Positions 26,300 through 34,848 of a stretch of 64,000 bases of DNA are shown here, piece after piece (position 1 is the first letter of the stretch; each line of letters begins with the position of its first letter). A model generated the notes under the pieces. It ran no database searches. It saw nothing but the letters and a program-made list of their open reading frames with translations, and was not told the DNA's origin. Source of the stretch: Pedobacter namyangjuensis (GTDB taxonomy: Bacteria; Bacteroidota; Bacteroidia; Sphingobacteriales; Sphingobacteriaceae); the NCBI RefSeq assembly GCF_003313325.1, contig NZ_QMHQ01000005.1, positions 120,880 through 184,879 of the forward strand. The letters run 5' to 3'. Position numbers and translations under genes: made by a program.

Positions 26300-26731
26300 A
26301 TGGGGTTTGCAAAAGAATTTAAAGAATTTGCTGTAAAAGGCAATGTAATGGATCTCGCTGTTGGGGTAATCATCGGGGGGGCTTTCGGTAAAATTATCGA
26401 TAGCGTAGTAAAAGATTTGGTAATGCCAGTAGTATCTGCAATTATTGGTCAACCAGATTTTAGTAGTTTATATGTGGTTTTGAAAGGAACAGTTCCTGCA
26501 AATTTACCACTAGAAGAAGCTAGAAAAATTCCAGATACATCTATTTTTGCTTACGGTAATTTTATTACTGTTGCTATTAATTTTTTACTTTTAGCGTTTG
26601 TAGTTTTCTTGCTAGTTAAAGGTATCAATTCTTTAAAACGTAAAGAGGAGGCTGCTCCATCTGCTCCACCAGCACCTACAAAAGAAGAGGTTTTACTTAC
26701 AGAAATAAGAGACTTGTTAAAAAACAAATAA
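26300..26731 (+). CDS. mscL: Large-conductance mechanosensitive channel
   Basis: 143 residues. The N-terminal amphipathic helix and TM1 carry the family signature (KEFAVKGNVMDLAVGVIIGGAFGKI); a periplasmic loop covers about 45-80, TM2 about 83-105, and a charged C-terminal helix (TEIRDLLKNK) ends the protein. It forms a pentameric inner-membrane channel that opens on hypo-osmotic shock. It is a single gene ending at a strong bidirectional terminator. Confidence 0.97.
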   Translation: MGFAKEFKEFAVKGNVMDLAVGVIIGGAFGKIIDSVVKDLVMPVVSAIIGQPDFSSLYVVLKGTVPANLPLEEARKIPDTSIFAYGNFITVAINFLLLAFVVFLLVKGINSLKRKEEAAPSAPPAPTKEEVLLTEIRDLLKNK

Positions 26732-26735
26732 CAAT

Positions 26736-26769
26736 AAAAAAAGCTCCCCGAATTGCGGGGAGCTTTTTT
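26736..26769. terminator. Bidirectional terminator between mscL and the ChaN-like gene
   Basis: Stem GCTCCCCG/CGGGGAGC (26743-26750 and 26756-26763) is flanked by A-runs on the left and T-runs on the right, so it can terminate both mscL (+) and the convergent gene ending at 26771 (-). Confidence 0.9.
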
Positions 26770-26770
26770 G

Positions 26771-27646
26771 TTAGAATGTCTTTTTAACGTTGGGATCTGT
26801 AATAATTATATAATCCGCCAGTGGCGCATAGTCCGACCAATTAGGATTTTCGAAATCCTTGGCGGCAAATGCAGAGATATTGGCTATTTTTAGTTTTGGC
26901 GCATACACTTTCAATTTGGCTAGCGTCCCTAGGTGTTCATCGCTATGAAAACGGCCGTTTACCTGGAAAATTTTTTGTCCCTTATTAGCCTTAGCGTATT
27001 TAGCTATAGACCAAGCCATGGTTGCATCCCAAAAATTTTGAGTTTGATAAACTTTCATAGCACCCATGCTGTGGCCTCCTAAAGTTTCCACAAATTTCTC
27101 GTAGTATCTACCAGTTGCGGTATCTATTGGTAAGGGTGCTATAAATTGCTTAGAGCTAAGCGGAAAAGACAGCAAAGCTTCCGTACCACCCTTTGTTACC
27201 GCATTACTATATCTAGCAGCACCGTTGCCACCAATTACACTAATCTTGTTTGCTTTTGCAAATTCAATCATTGGTTTATAGTCCTTGTAATTGTTCCAGG
27301 CTCTAGCTTCCTTTATAAAATTTTTTTCGCTAATTAGCCCAGCCAAATATTCGTCTATTACAGGTTGCACATCCGTATGGAACATTTCCATCGTTAAAGC
27401 AACCTTATTCTGATGTTGCAGTGCCAACTGTTTAAAAATTGCTACCTCCAAATAATGCCCAACAGAATCGTTATGTTCTTCGCCGAAAAATAAAACGTCG
27501 ATATTTTTAGTGTTTGCAACAATTTCTTCTAAACTGATTGTTTTTTGGTTCTTAATATCATAAATTTTATAGTGCTTGCTTAAGTCTTGCGCATTTGCAG
27601 CATAGCTGAAAAATAGGCAAAAGGCCAAAATCAATTTCTTTATCAT
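26771..27646 (-). CDS. ChaN-like haem-binding/Tiki-fold exported protein
   Basis: 291 residues with a signal peptide (about 1-19, ANAQ). The motif VLFFGEEHNDSVGHYLE (about 50-66) and MEMFHTDVQPVIDEYLAG are hallmarks of the ChaN/haem-binding-uptake family related to Tiki/TraB/EreA folds. ChaN members bind haem and may take part in iron acquisition; erythromycin-esterase-like relatives exist. Periplasmic or lipoprotein location is likely, but no lipobox cysteine is present. It sits 35 bp downstream of a peptidase gene on the same strand. Confidence 0.85.
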   Translation of the reverse strand: MIKKLILAFCLFFSYAANAQDLSKHYKIYDIKNQKTISLEEIVANTKNIDVLFFGEEHNDSVGHYLEVAIFKQLALQHQNKVALTMEMFHTDVQPVIDEYLAGLISEKNFIKEARAWNNYKDYKPMIEFAKANKISVIGGNGAARYSNAVTKGGTEALLSFPLSSKQFIAPLPIDTATGRYYEKFVETLGGHSMGAMKVYQTQNFWDATMAWSIAKYAKANKGQKIFQVNGRFHSDEHLGTLAKLKVYAPKLKIANISAFAAKDFENPNWSDYAPLADYIIITDPNVKKTF

Positions 27647-27681
27647 AATTTCGAATTAGGCTACGAATTTATTGAAAAAAA

Positions 27682-29958
27682 TTAAGGTTTTGGAACCGCT
27701 ACACTTGTCTTCCAAGTCCATTCCGGCGGATCGACACCAATTAAATGTTTTACAAAAAAGTCTCTTCTTTTACGCTCTCCATAATCGCCACCTAAAGAGT
27801 GGCCCATACCAGGAACAAATAGGAAATCGAAATTTTTATTGGCTTTAACTAGCTTGTTTATTACCTGCATGGTAGAAGCGGGGTCTACATTATCATCAAG
27901 TTCTCCCAAAATAAGCAACAGCTTTCCTTCAAGTTTGTGGGCGTTGTCTACGTTTGAGGATGCTGCATATTCTGGCCCTATCGGATAACCCATCCATTGT
28001 TCGTTCCACCACATTTTATCCATTCTATTGTCGTGGCAACCAGAAGAAGAAACCGCCACTTTGTAAAACTCAGGGTGAAACAACAGTGCGCCTAAAGAGC
28101 TTTGTCCGCCCGCAGAGTTGCCAAAAATCCCTACACGCTCAGTATCCATGTAGCTGTATTTTTTTGCAGCTGCTTTTATAAATTCTATCCTGTCGGGAAA
28201 ACCGCCATCTTTTAAGTTTTTCCAAGCTACATCATGGAAAGCTTTTGATCGGTTTGAAGTGCCCATTCCATCGCATTGCACCACAATAAAGCCAAGTTCG
28301 GCCAGTTCGTGTAAAGATCCTCTAGAATCATTTGCGAAATTTTTAGGTACAAAAGAATCATGCGGACCAGCATAGATATATTCTATAACAGGATATTTTT
28401 TTGCAGGATCGAAATTACTTGGGCGAATAATCATTCCCCAAATATCCGTCTTCCCATCTCTACCTTTTGCCGTAAAAACCTCAGGCATTTTCCAGCCTGT
28501 TTTTAATAATTCATCTGCATTGCCATTTTCTAGCTCTTTTAAAATTTTTCCTGTTTTTGCGTCTCTTAAAAGTGTTTTTTGAGGTGCGTCGATTCTAGAA
28601 TAAATGTCAATAAACTTAGAGTAATCACTATTAAAAGTTGCTTGGTGATTACCGTTTTCGGTAGTAAGCTTTACCAATCCGCTACCATTAAAGTTTATTT
28701 TATAATATTGGATAAAATAGGGGTCGAGGTTTTTTTCCATCCCGCTAGCTTCAAAAATAATAGTTCTGTCTTGTTCATCAACTTTAACCACGTTACGCAT
28801 CACCCAATCACCTTTGGTAATTTGGTTCTTTACTTTTCCATTTGCATCATATAAATAAAGGTGATTCCAGCCGTCGCGTTCAGATGACCAGATAATTTCT
28901 TTTCCGTCGTTAACATCATAGCGGTATTTTTTTCCGCTGTAGCTGAAAAACGTTTTTACTTCTTCGTTAACTAACTCTTTTACGCTTCCATTTGTACCAT
29001 TTACTTCTACAATGCTATATTTTTGATGTCCGCGTTGGTTGTATTCAAACGTAAATGCTCTACTGTCTTTTCGCCAGTCCAATCTGCTTAAACTATATTG
29101 CGATTGAATTTTAGATGCATCAACCGGAACCTGTTTTTTGCTATCAATTAAAAAAAGCGATGGCTGCATCTGTGGCAAGGCGTCTCCGGGTTTTAGGTAA
29201 TTTCTAGATTGCAGAATTGGCTGTAATTGCGTTGTGGGCGATGATTCAATCAGATAAATTAAATGCGGTTTATTCGGACGAACCTTATTTGTGGCTAGTT
29301 TTTTCGCGTCTGGCGACCATGAAACGCTTGAGCTGTAATACTCGCCTTCAGAGCCGTCAAAGCTTAATTGTTGCTCTTTGTTGTCATCGCCAACAATAAA
29401 AACATTATAGTTTTTTATAAATGCTGTCCATTTGCCATCTGGCGATTTGGTTCTCCTGTCATTTTGGTCTGCCGGTCTATCGCCCCAATAACCACCATTC
29501 GTACGTTGCTGATTCGAATTACTTATTTCTGAAATTTTAGCAGAAGAAACATCATAAGCCCATAATCTATTATCGTAGTTAAATCTAAAATTCGTTCCAT
29601 CATCATTAAATGTAACGCCATAAATGGGTAGTTTGTAAGCTGTAATTTCTTTTTTCGCAAGTGCAGAAAGAGCTACAGCAAATTGTTGCTGATCAAAAGC
29701 CGGACGTTTGGTGAAATTATTGGAGTTAACCAAGGTGTATTCCGTTCCACGTTCGGTTAACATGCTATAGAAAAATTCTTTTTTCCCATCAAGCCATTTG
29801 AAACCATTTGGCGAATAATATATTTTATTCTGCATGGAAGCATTAAAAGCTTCCGCTCGCTTGTAATCTTCAATTTTTCCTTGCGCAAAGGCAGTAATAT
29901 TTAGCTGTAAAAGAGCAACGGCTAATAACGATTTGTAAAATGTTCGGTTTCTTAACAT
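27682..29958 (-). CDS. Prolyl oligopeptidase family serine peptidase (S9B, dipeptidyl-peptidase IV-like)
   Basis: 758 residues: signal peptide about 1-25, N-terminal beta-propeller of DPP-IV type about 90-490, and an alpha/beta-hydrolase catalytic domain about 520-745. The nucleophile elbow GNSAGGQSS is GxSxGG, with Asp in GELDDNVDP and His in PGMGHSLGGDYGERKR completing the triad. Family members remove Xaa-Pro dipeptides in the periplasm. The reverse-oriented ChaN-like gene follows on the same strand. Confidence 0.92.
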   Translation of the reverse strand: MLRNRTFYKSLLAVALLQLNITAFAQGKIEDYKRAEAFNASMQNKIYYSPNGFKWLDGKKEFFYSMLTERGTEYTLVNSNNFTKRPAFDQQQFAVALSALAKKEITAYKLPIYGVTFNDDGTNFRFNYDNRLWAYDVSSAKISEISNSNQQRTNGGYWGDRPADQNDRRTKSPDGKWTAFIKNYNVFIVGDDNKEQQLSFDGSEGEYYSSSVSWSPDAKKLATNKVRPNKPHLIYLIESSPTTQLQPILQSRNYLKPGDALPQMQPSLFLIDSKKQVPVDASKIQSQYSLSRLDWRKDSRAFTFEYNQRGHQKYSIVEVNGTNGSVKELVNEEVKTFFSYSGKKYRYDVNDGKEIIWSSERDGWNHLYLYDANGKVKNQITKGDWVMRNVVKVDEQDRTIIFEASGMEKNLDPYFIQYYKINFNGSGLVKLTTENGNHQATFNSDYSKFIDIYSRIDAPQKTLLRDAKTGKILKELENGNADELLKTGWKMPEVFTAKGRDGKTDIWGMIIRPSNFDPAKKYPVIEYIYAGPHDSFVPKNFANDSRGSLHELAELGFIVVQCDGMGTSNRSKAFHDVAWKNLKDGGFPDRIEFIKAAAKKYSYMDTERVGIFGNSAGGQSSLGALLFHPEFYKVAVSSSGCHDNRMDKMWWNEQWMGYPIGPEYAASSNVDNAHKLEGKLLLILGELDDNVDPASTMQVINKLVKANKNFDFLFVPGMGHSLGGDYGERKRRDFFVKHLIGVDPPEWTWKTSVAVPKP

Positions 29959-30196
29959 TGTAAATTAACTTTGAATAATAGCTTGCTTAAGGTAGAGGTA
30001 AATGTGCTAGAATAATTTCCAAAAATTAACCAATCGTTGCCAAAATTTTAACCTGTGCCATACCATTGGTAACATAAATTGCCTAAAAACTTAACAAAAG
30101 CAAGGCGCTAAAAAACTAGGTGAAAATTTATTGGTATTTTTCACCGATAAATTAAGGTTGCTTACCGAAATTTATCAAACGATAGACCCGGTAATG

Positions 30197-30227
30197 TTGG
30201 CTAAACTAAATGTTCGCCATACATTTG
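30197..30227 (+). promoter_or_regulatory. Promoter of the LiaF-like/LytS/LytTR operon
   Basis: Bacteroidota-type promoter: -33 TTG at 30197-30199, 20-bp spacer, -7 box TACATTTG (consensus TAnnTTTG) at 30220-30227, 21 bp upstream of the ATG at 30249. The rest of the 290-bp divergent spacer (29959-30248) shows no other clear feature. Confidence 0.7.
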
Positions 30228-30248
30228 AATCAACAAAACAATTAAACA

Positions 30249-31016
30249 ATGGAAAACACAAATCATAAAGGTTTAGCAAACAGTTCGAGCAAGGTTTGGG
30301 CAGGAGCTATCATTATCGCAGTAGGAGCATTACTATTATTCAGAAATTTCGGTATTAGCATGCCAAGCTACATTTTTCACTGGAGCAATATTTTAATCCT
30401 TATCGGATTATTTATCGGCATCAAACACAATTTCAGAAATGGAGCAGGTATGGTATTAATTATAATTGGAGGGTTTTTTACTTTGCAGGAAGCTTTGGAA
30501 GCTTACATTGATTTTGAGAAAATAGGTTGGCCAATTCTAATTATAGTTCTGGGTTTGTTCTTAATTTTTAAACCACGCAATCAATTTAAAAAAGGATGGA
30601 AAAATAGGTTTCAGCCAGAAGAAGCACAGTCTTTTCAAGAAACGCCAGATTTTTCCGGAACAAAAAAAAAACGGGATAACGATTTTTTAGATTCTACCAA
30701 TGTTTTTGGAGGTAGCCATCAAGCGGTATATTCTAAAAATTTTAAAGGTGGAGAAATTACCGCGGTTTTCGGTGGCTGTGATGTTAACCTAACCCAAGCA
30801 GATTTTGAAGGAGAAGTTGTATTGGATGTAACTGCCATTTTTGGAGGAGCTAAAATCATTGTTCCCGCTAGTTGGCAGGTAAAGCATGAAGTAACCGCTA
30901 TCTTCGGAGGCTTGGACGATAAAAGACCGATTATTTTAAATGGTGAAGAAAAAACCAAGGTGTTGGTTGTAAAAGGGATAGCATTGTTTGGTGGGGTAGA
31001 TATTAGAAGTTATTAG
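30249..31016 (+). CDS. LiaF-like membrane protein (LiaI/LiaF transmembrane and LiaF C-terminal domains)
   Basis: 255 residues. Four transmembrane helices cover about 14-110 (AIIIAVGALLLFRNFGI and onward). A linker about 115-155 leads to a beta-helical domain with repeated FGG turns (FGGSHQAV, FGGCDVNL, FGGAKIIV, FGGLDDKR, FGGVDIRS), the cell-wall-active antibiotic response LiaF type. In Firmicutes LiaF inhibits the LiaSR two-component system; here a LytS-type kinase and LytTR regulator follow directly, suggesting an analogous envelope-stress switch (inference). Confidence 0.85.
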   Translation: MENTNHKGLANSSSKVWAGAIIIAVGALLLFRNFGISMPSYIFHWSNILILIGLFIGIKHNFRNGAGMVLIIIGGFFTLQEALEAYIDFEKIGWPILIIVLGLFLIFKPRNQFKKGWKNRFQPEEAQSFQETPDFSGTKKKRDNDFLDSTNVFGGSHQAVYSKNFKGGEITAVFGGCDVNLTQADFEGEVVLDVTAIFGGAKIIVPASWQVKHEVTAIFGGLDDKRPIILNGEEKTKVLVVKGIALFGGVDIRSY

Positions 31017-31042
31017 TTCACCGTTTACTAAACCTAAATGTT

Positions 31043-32104
31043 TTGACAACACCACCATTAACCATCAAACCAATTGCATTAGGGTCGGGCATTGCATTAG
31101 CCTGTATAACCCTGGCTTGCGGACTAATTTTATATTTCGAGCTTAATTTTAGCTGGCAAATTGCCCTGGCCGATAGCGTTATTTCTAATGCGTTATTGGC
31201 CTTTGGCTGTGTAACCGTTAGCAATATGTTGGGCTATTACCAACCTAAAAACGAGCGTATGCTATTTCTCGTTCTGCTTACCAGCGCATTTACCGTTTTA
31301 ATTGTTTTTTTAGGTAACTATGGCTTAACTTATCTTTTCGCAAAAGAAAAATCTTACCTCGGCTTTTTAGAATTTTCCCGTTCTTTTAGGGTAATTATTG
31401 CATTTTTATGCCTCAATTGGTGCGTATTGGTTAATATATTATGGTATAGGCTAGAGGAACAGGGAGAAACGCAAAAACGCTTATTGTCGGCTCAGAATTT
31501 GGCCAAAGAAGCCGAGTTAAATAAACTTAGGCATCAGTTGCAACCACACTTTCTGTTCAATAGTTTAAATTCTGTTTACGCATTAACTATTGTAAATCCC
31601 ACCGAAGCCGGTACCATGATTACTAAGCTCGCTGCTTTTTTACGCGGTACGCTTAAAAGAGACGATGAAGTTTGGGTAAACGTGGCCGAAGAAATGGAGT
31701 ACATTCAACTTTATTTAGATATAGAAAAAGTACGTTTTAGCCATCGTTTAAGTATCGATGTAGCAATTGCAGAAGAAACCCTAGACTTGTGTTTACCTGG
31801 TACGCTGTTGCAACCAATTGTAGAAAATGCCATTAAATTTGGGCTTTATAACACGCAAACAGCCATTACCATTACCATAAAAGTTAAGTTAGAGCAACAA
31901 AATCTGGTTATCTGTGTCGCAAACCCTTACGATCCGGAGATGAAAGCCAGCAAAGGAACAGGTTTTGGTTTATCATCCATAAAACGACGATTATATTTGC
32001 TCTTCGGCGATACCAACCTTTTGCAAACAGAAACCCAGAACCAAAATTTGTATATTACTACCCTTAAAATACCTCAAAAAAATGATAAGAACGATACTAA
32101 TTGA
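31043..32104 (+). CDS. LytS-type sensor histidine kinase
   Basis: 353 residues from a TTG start at 31043 (26 bp after the LiaF-like stop; the nearby ATG at 31038 is closed at once by TGA). Four transmembrane helices in about 8-135, a short coiled coil, then the His_kinase domain with His169 (LQPHFLFNSLNS) and a HATPase_c domain (PIVENAIKFG, GTGFGLSSI). No separate extracellular sensor domain is seen, so it may respond through the LiaF-like partner. It overlaps the downstream regulator gene by 23 bp. Confidence 0.9.
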   Translation: MTTPPLTIKPIALGSGIALACITLACGLILYFELNFSWQIALADSVISNALLAFGCVTVSNMLGYYQPKNERMLFLVLLTSAFTVLIVFLGNYGLTYLFAKEKSYLGFLEFSRSFRVIIAFLCLNWCVLVNILWYRLEEQGETQKRLLSAQNLAKEAELNKLRHQLQPHFLFNSLNSVYALTIVNPTEAGTMITKLAAFLRGTLKRDDEVWVNVAEEMEYIQLYLDIEKVRFSHRLSIDVAIAEETLDLCLPGTLLQPIVENAIKFGLYNTQTAITITIKVKLEQQNLVICVANPYDPEMKASKGTGFGLSSIKRRLYLLFGDTNLLQTETQNQNLYITTLKIPQKNDKNDTN

Positions 32105-32816
32105 TGATGAAGCTTTAGCTAGGGATGTGGTTAAACATTATCTGAAATCGTATCCGGATATAGAAATTGTAGCCGAATGCAGCGACGGATTTGAAGGTTT
32201 AAAAGCAATTAACCAACACCAGCCAGATTTTATTTTCTTAGACATACAAATGCCTAAAATTAGTGGTTTTGAAATGCTAGAGTTGGTAGAGAAACATCCT
32301 GCGGTTATTTTTACAACCGCTTTCGACGAATATGCTATTAAGGCCTTCGAAGTAAATGCGGTAGATTATTTGCTTAAACCAATAGAGAAATCGCGTTTCG
32401 ATCAAGCAATGCAGAAGCTGCCGTCAAAATTGGCTAAGGAAGAAAATAGCAATGAACTTTTAGAATCTGCTTCGCTTTCGCCAGCACAGAACAGTCGTAT
32501 AGTTGTTAAAAATGCAGGAGTGATTAAGATTATTCCTGTCGCCGAACTAAATTACCTAGAAGCTGATGATGATTATGTTAAGCTAAATACCACCGAAGGT
32601 AACTTTCATAAAAACAAAACCATGAGCTTTTTCGAGCAAACGCTAGATCCTGCACAGTTTATTCGTATCCACAGATCGTATATTATCAATTTGGCGCAGG
32701 TAACTAAAATTGAGCTCAAAGAGAAAGAAAGCTATATTGTTTTGTTAAAAACAGGAATTTGGCTACCAGTAAGTAAAACGGGTTACGTAAAACTTAAAGC
32801 AGCTTTGGGCATGTAA
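32082..32816 (+). CDS. LytTR-family response regulator
   Basis: 244 residues: REC about 2-118 with Asp54 (FLDIQMPKISG) and switch residues TTAF/K at KPIEK, then a LytTR DNA-binding domain about 145-242 (YLEADDDYVKLNT, IRIHRSYIINLAQV). It overlaps the kinase gene start-in-stop, so the pair is translationally coupled. The stop is followed immediately by the inverted-repeat element at 32818. Confidence 0.93.
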   Translation: MIRTILIDDEALARDVVKHYLKSYPDIEIVAECSDGFEGLKAINQHQPDFIFLDIQMPKISGFEMLELVEKHPAVIFTTAFDEYAIKAFEVNAVDYLLKPIEKSRFDQAMQKLPSKLAKEENSNELLESASLSPAQNSRIVVKNAGVIKIIPVAELNYLEADDDYVKLNTTEGNFHKNKTMSFFEQTLDPAQFIRIHRSYIINLAQVTKIELKEKESYIVLLKTGIWLPVSKTGYVKLKAALGM

Positions 32817-32817
32817 T

Positions 32818-33090
32818 TTTTTTTGAAAAGCAAATTTCTCCCAAGATTTAAGTCAGTCCCGCTTTACGCTACAATCTTTTTGCCATGGGCAGTGATACGA
32901 GGGTTGTTTGTGCTTCAAAAAGTATTTCCGCTGCAATCGGGTTTAGCTACGTGGTTTTGTGCACAACACTAGCATTTTTAAACCCGATAGGAGTGAGCAT
33001 GTAGTCTCGACCTTTAGGTTGGGACGAAATAAAACGGATAGCGGGGCAGAACCTGAGCCAAGTATTTACTACATTTGCTTTTCAAAAAAA
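32818..33090. mobile_element. MITE-like 273-bp element with 18-bp terminal inverted repeats
   Basis: TTTTTTTGAAAAGCAAAT at 32818-32835 is the exact reverse complement of 33073-33090. Inside lies a second perfect inverted repeat ATCGGGTTTA (32936-32945) / TAAACCCGAT (32979-32988), with TTGTGCACAA at its centre. There is no coding capacity. The element fills the gap between the LytTR gene and the rpmH promoter. A related half-element occurs at 53268-53400. It may be a non-autonomous transposable element or a structured repeat; a target duplication could not be defined because of the T-run. Confidence 0.6.
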
Positions 33091-33150
33091 TAGTGGCAAC
33101 AACCAAAACGTATCCGCAATTAAATTTCTAAAAATAAAAAGATAACACTC

Positions 33151-33181
33151 TTGCATTTTTAGAAAAATCGCATTATATTTG
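33151..33181 (+). promoter_or_regulatory. Promoter of rpmH-rnpA
   Basis: -33 TTGC at 33151-33154, 20 bp spacer counted after TTG, and -7 TATATTTG at 33174-33181, an exact match to TAnnTTTG. It lies 43 bp upstream of the rpmH ATG and just outside the inverted-repeat element. Confidence 0.85.
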
Positions 33182-33223
33182 CACCTCTTATTTAAAAAAC
33201 TCTAGTTAAGATATTATACAGTT

Positions 33224-33382
33224 ATGAAAAGAACATTCCAACCTTCGCAAAGAAAGAGAAGAAACAAGCATGGCTTCCGCGAAAGAATGGCTACAGCAAA
33301 CGGTAGAAGAGTATTAGCTTCTCGCCGTGCAAAAGGAAGAAAAAGATTATCAGTTTCTGACGAGCGTCGTCATAAAGCATAA
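33224..33382 (+). CDS. rpmH: 50S ribosomal protein L34
   Basis: 52 residues, very basic, beginning MKRTFQPSQRKRRNKHGFRE and ending VSDERRHKA: the complete and nearly invariant L34 sequence of Bacteroidota. It is a component of the large ribosomal subunit. It is followed by rnpA (63 bp later) and yidD, the conserved bacterial rpmH-rnpA-yidD order. Confidence 0.98.
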   Translation: MKRTFQPSQRKRRNKHGFRERMATANGRRVLASRRAKGRKRLSVSDERRHKA

Positions 33383-33445
33383 TTTTTGATTGCCACCTGT
33401 TTTTGGGTGTAAGCAGTCTAATCTGCAGTATTGCAATCAAAAAAC

Positions 33446-33841
33446 ATGAACAAATTTTATAAAGAAGAACGGTTATGTAGCAAAAAGTCTTTAGACTTGC
33501 TATTTAAAAACGGTTCTTCTTTTTTGTTATATCCCTTTCGGGTAACTTACTCTTTTGTTGCCGAATCCCATAACTATCCGGCTCAGGTTGTTATAAACGT
33601 TGCTAAAAAGCGTTACAAACACGCCGTAGATCGTAATCTAATTAAACGCCGAACTCGCGAAGCCTACCGTTTGCAAAAGCAAACACTACTCTATAGTTTT
33701 TTAGCAGACAAACCAGAATTATTGCTGTTATCTTTGCAATATGTAGGTAAGCAAAAATATGAATATGCTTTTTTTGAGAAAAAATTAGCACAAGCGTTAA
33801 AAAAACTACAAACCTTAATTAATCCTGATGAAAATAATTAA
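33446..33841 (+). CDS. rnpA: Ribonuclease P protein component
   Basis: 131 residues from ATG 33446; a TTG at 33431 would add five residues without support. The signature region AKKRYKHAVDRNLIKRRTREAYR (shown here only to define the RNR motif around residues 52-73) contains the conserved R-N-x-x-K-R-x-x-R-E core that binds the RNase P RNA. It processes tRNA 5' ends. It overlaps yidD by 14 bp. Confidence 0.96.
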   Translation: MNKFYKEERLCSKKSLDLLFKNGSSFLLYPFRVTYSFVAESHNYPAQVVINVAKKRYKHAVDRNLIKRRTREAYRLQKQTLLYSFLADKPELLLLSLQYVGKQKYEYAFFEKKLAQALKKLQTLINPDENN

Positions 33842-34058
33842 GCTACTTTTTTCTTGGTTGTTTTTGGGTATAATTAGGCTCTACCAAATACTTTTATCGC
33901 CTTTGTTGGGCGCAAGTTGCCGATATACACCAACTTGTTCTGCTTATGGCATTGAGGCAATAAAAAAACACGGTCCGTTTTATGGTGGTTGGTTAACGCT
34001 AAAAAGGATTGCCAGTTGTCATCCTTGGGGTAAGCATGGCCACGATCCGGTTCCTTAA
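33828..34058 (+). CDS. yidD: Membrane protein insertion efficiency factor YidD
   Basis: 76 residues with an N-terminal amphipathic/hydrophobic helix and the YidD core LLGASCRYTPTCSAYGIEAI, three conserved cysteines and the C-terminal HPWGKHGHDPVP. It assists YidC-dependent insertion of inner-membrane proteins. It overlaps rnpA by 14 bp. yidC itself does not follow; tsaB does. Confidence 0.96.
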   Translation: MKIIKLLFSWLFLGIIRLYQILLSPLLGASCRYTPTCSAYGIEAIKKHGPFYGGWLTLKRIASCHPWGKHGHDPVP

Positions 34059-34155
34059 ATGAGTTTAAAGTGATAAGCTGAAAGTATAAAGTTTAAAGAT
34101 TCAGCTGGAAATCGGAATTTAACTTAACTTTACAAGCTACAATATTAATCGTCTA

Positions 34156-34842
34156 ATGTCAACAATCCTCCAAATCGAAACCGCTACGCCGGTTTGTTCT
34201 GTTGCAGTTTCTGTAAATGGAATAACTGTTGCTTTGGTTGAAGAAACTGCGCAAAACATTCATGCTTCTAAGCTTACTTTATTTATAGATGAAGCCATGA
34301 AAAAGGCTGGTATTACTTACAAACAGTTGGATGCTATAGCGGTAAGTAAAGGGCCGGGTTCGTATACCGGTTTACGTATAGGTGTTTCTACTGCGAAAGG
34401 CTTATGTTTTGCCTTAGATAAACCTCTTATTGCTATTGGAACATTAAAAATGATGGCAAATGGTTTTGTAACAGCGCACCCGAATTATGGTGGTTTAATT
34501 TGCCCAATGATCGACGCTCGTAGAATGGAAGTTTTTACAAGTGTTTACGACAATAAATTAAAGGAGATAGAAATTGTAAATGCCAAAATTGTGGATGAAA
34601 AGAGCTTTATCTTTGAGCAAGATGCGCATTATGTAACATTTATTGGCGATGGCGCCGAAAAATGCAAGGCGGTGCTAACACATCCAAATGCTCATTTTAA
34701 TAGTGTTAATTATAATTCTGCAACGCACATGAGTTCGTTGGCCCAAGAGGCTTTTGATGCCGGTAATTATGAAGACGTGGCTTATTTTGAACCTTTTTAT
34801 TTGAAGGATTTCGTATTTACAACGCCGAAGAAAAAAGCTTAG
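34156..34842 (+). CDS. tsaB: tRNA threonylcarbamoyladenosine biosynthesis protein TsaB
   Basis: 228 residues with the ASKHA-fold N terminus ILQIETATPVCSVAV, HASKLTLFIDEAM and the family motif VSKGPGSYTGLRIGVSTAKG. TsaB is the dimerisation scaffold for TsaD and TsaE in t6A37 synthesis; it lacks the metal-binding histidines of TsaD, as expected. Cytoplasmic. It lies 98 bp after yidD and is probably transcribed separately or by read-through. Confidence 0.95.
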   Translation: MSTILQIETATPVCSVAVSVNGITVALVEETAQNIHASKLTLFIDEAMKKAGITYKQLDAIAVSKGPGSYTGLRIGVSTAKGLCFALDKPLIAIGTLKMMANGFVTAHPNYGGLICPMIDARRMEVFTSVYDNKLKEIEIVNAKIVDEKSFIFEQDAHYVTFIGDGAEKCKAVLTHPNAHFNSVNYNSATHMSSLAQEAFDAGNYEDVAYFEPFYLKDFVFTTPKKKA

Positions 34843-34848
34843 CAGTTT

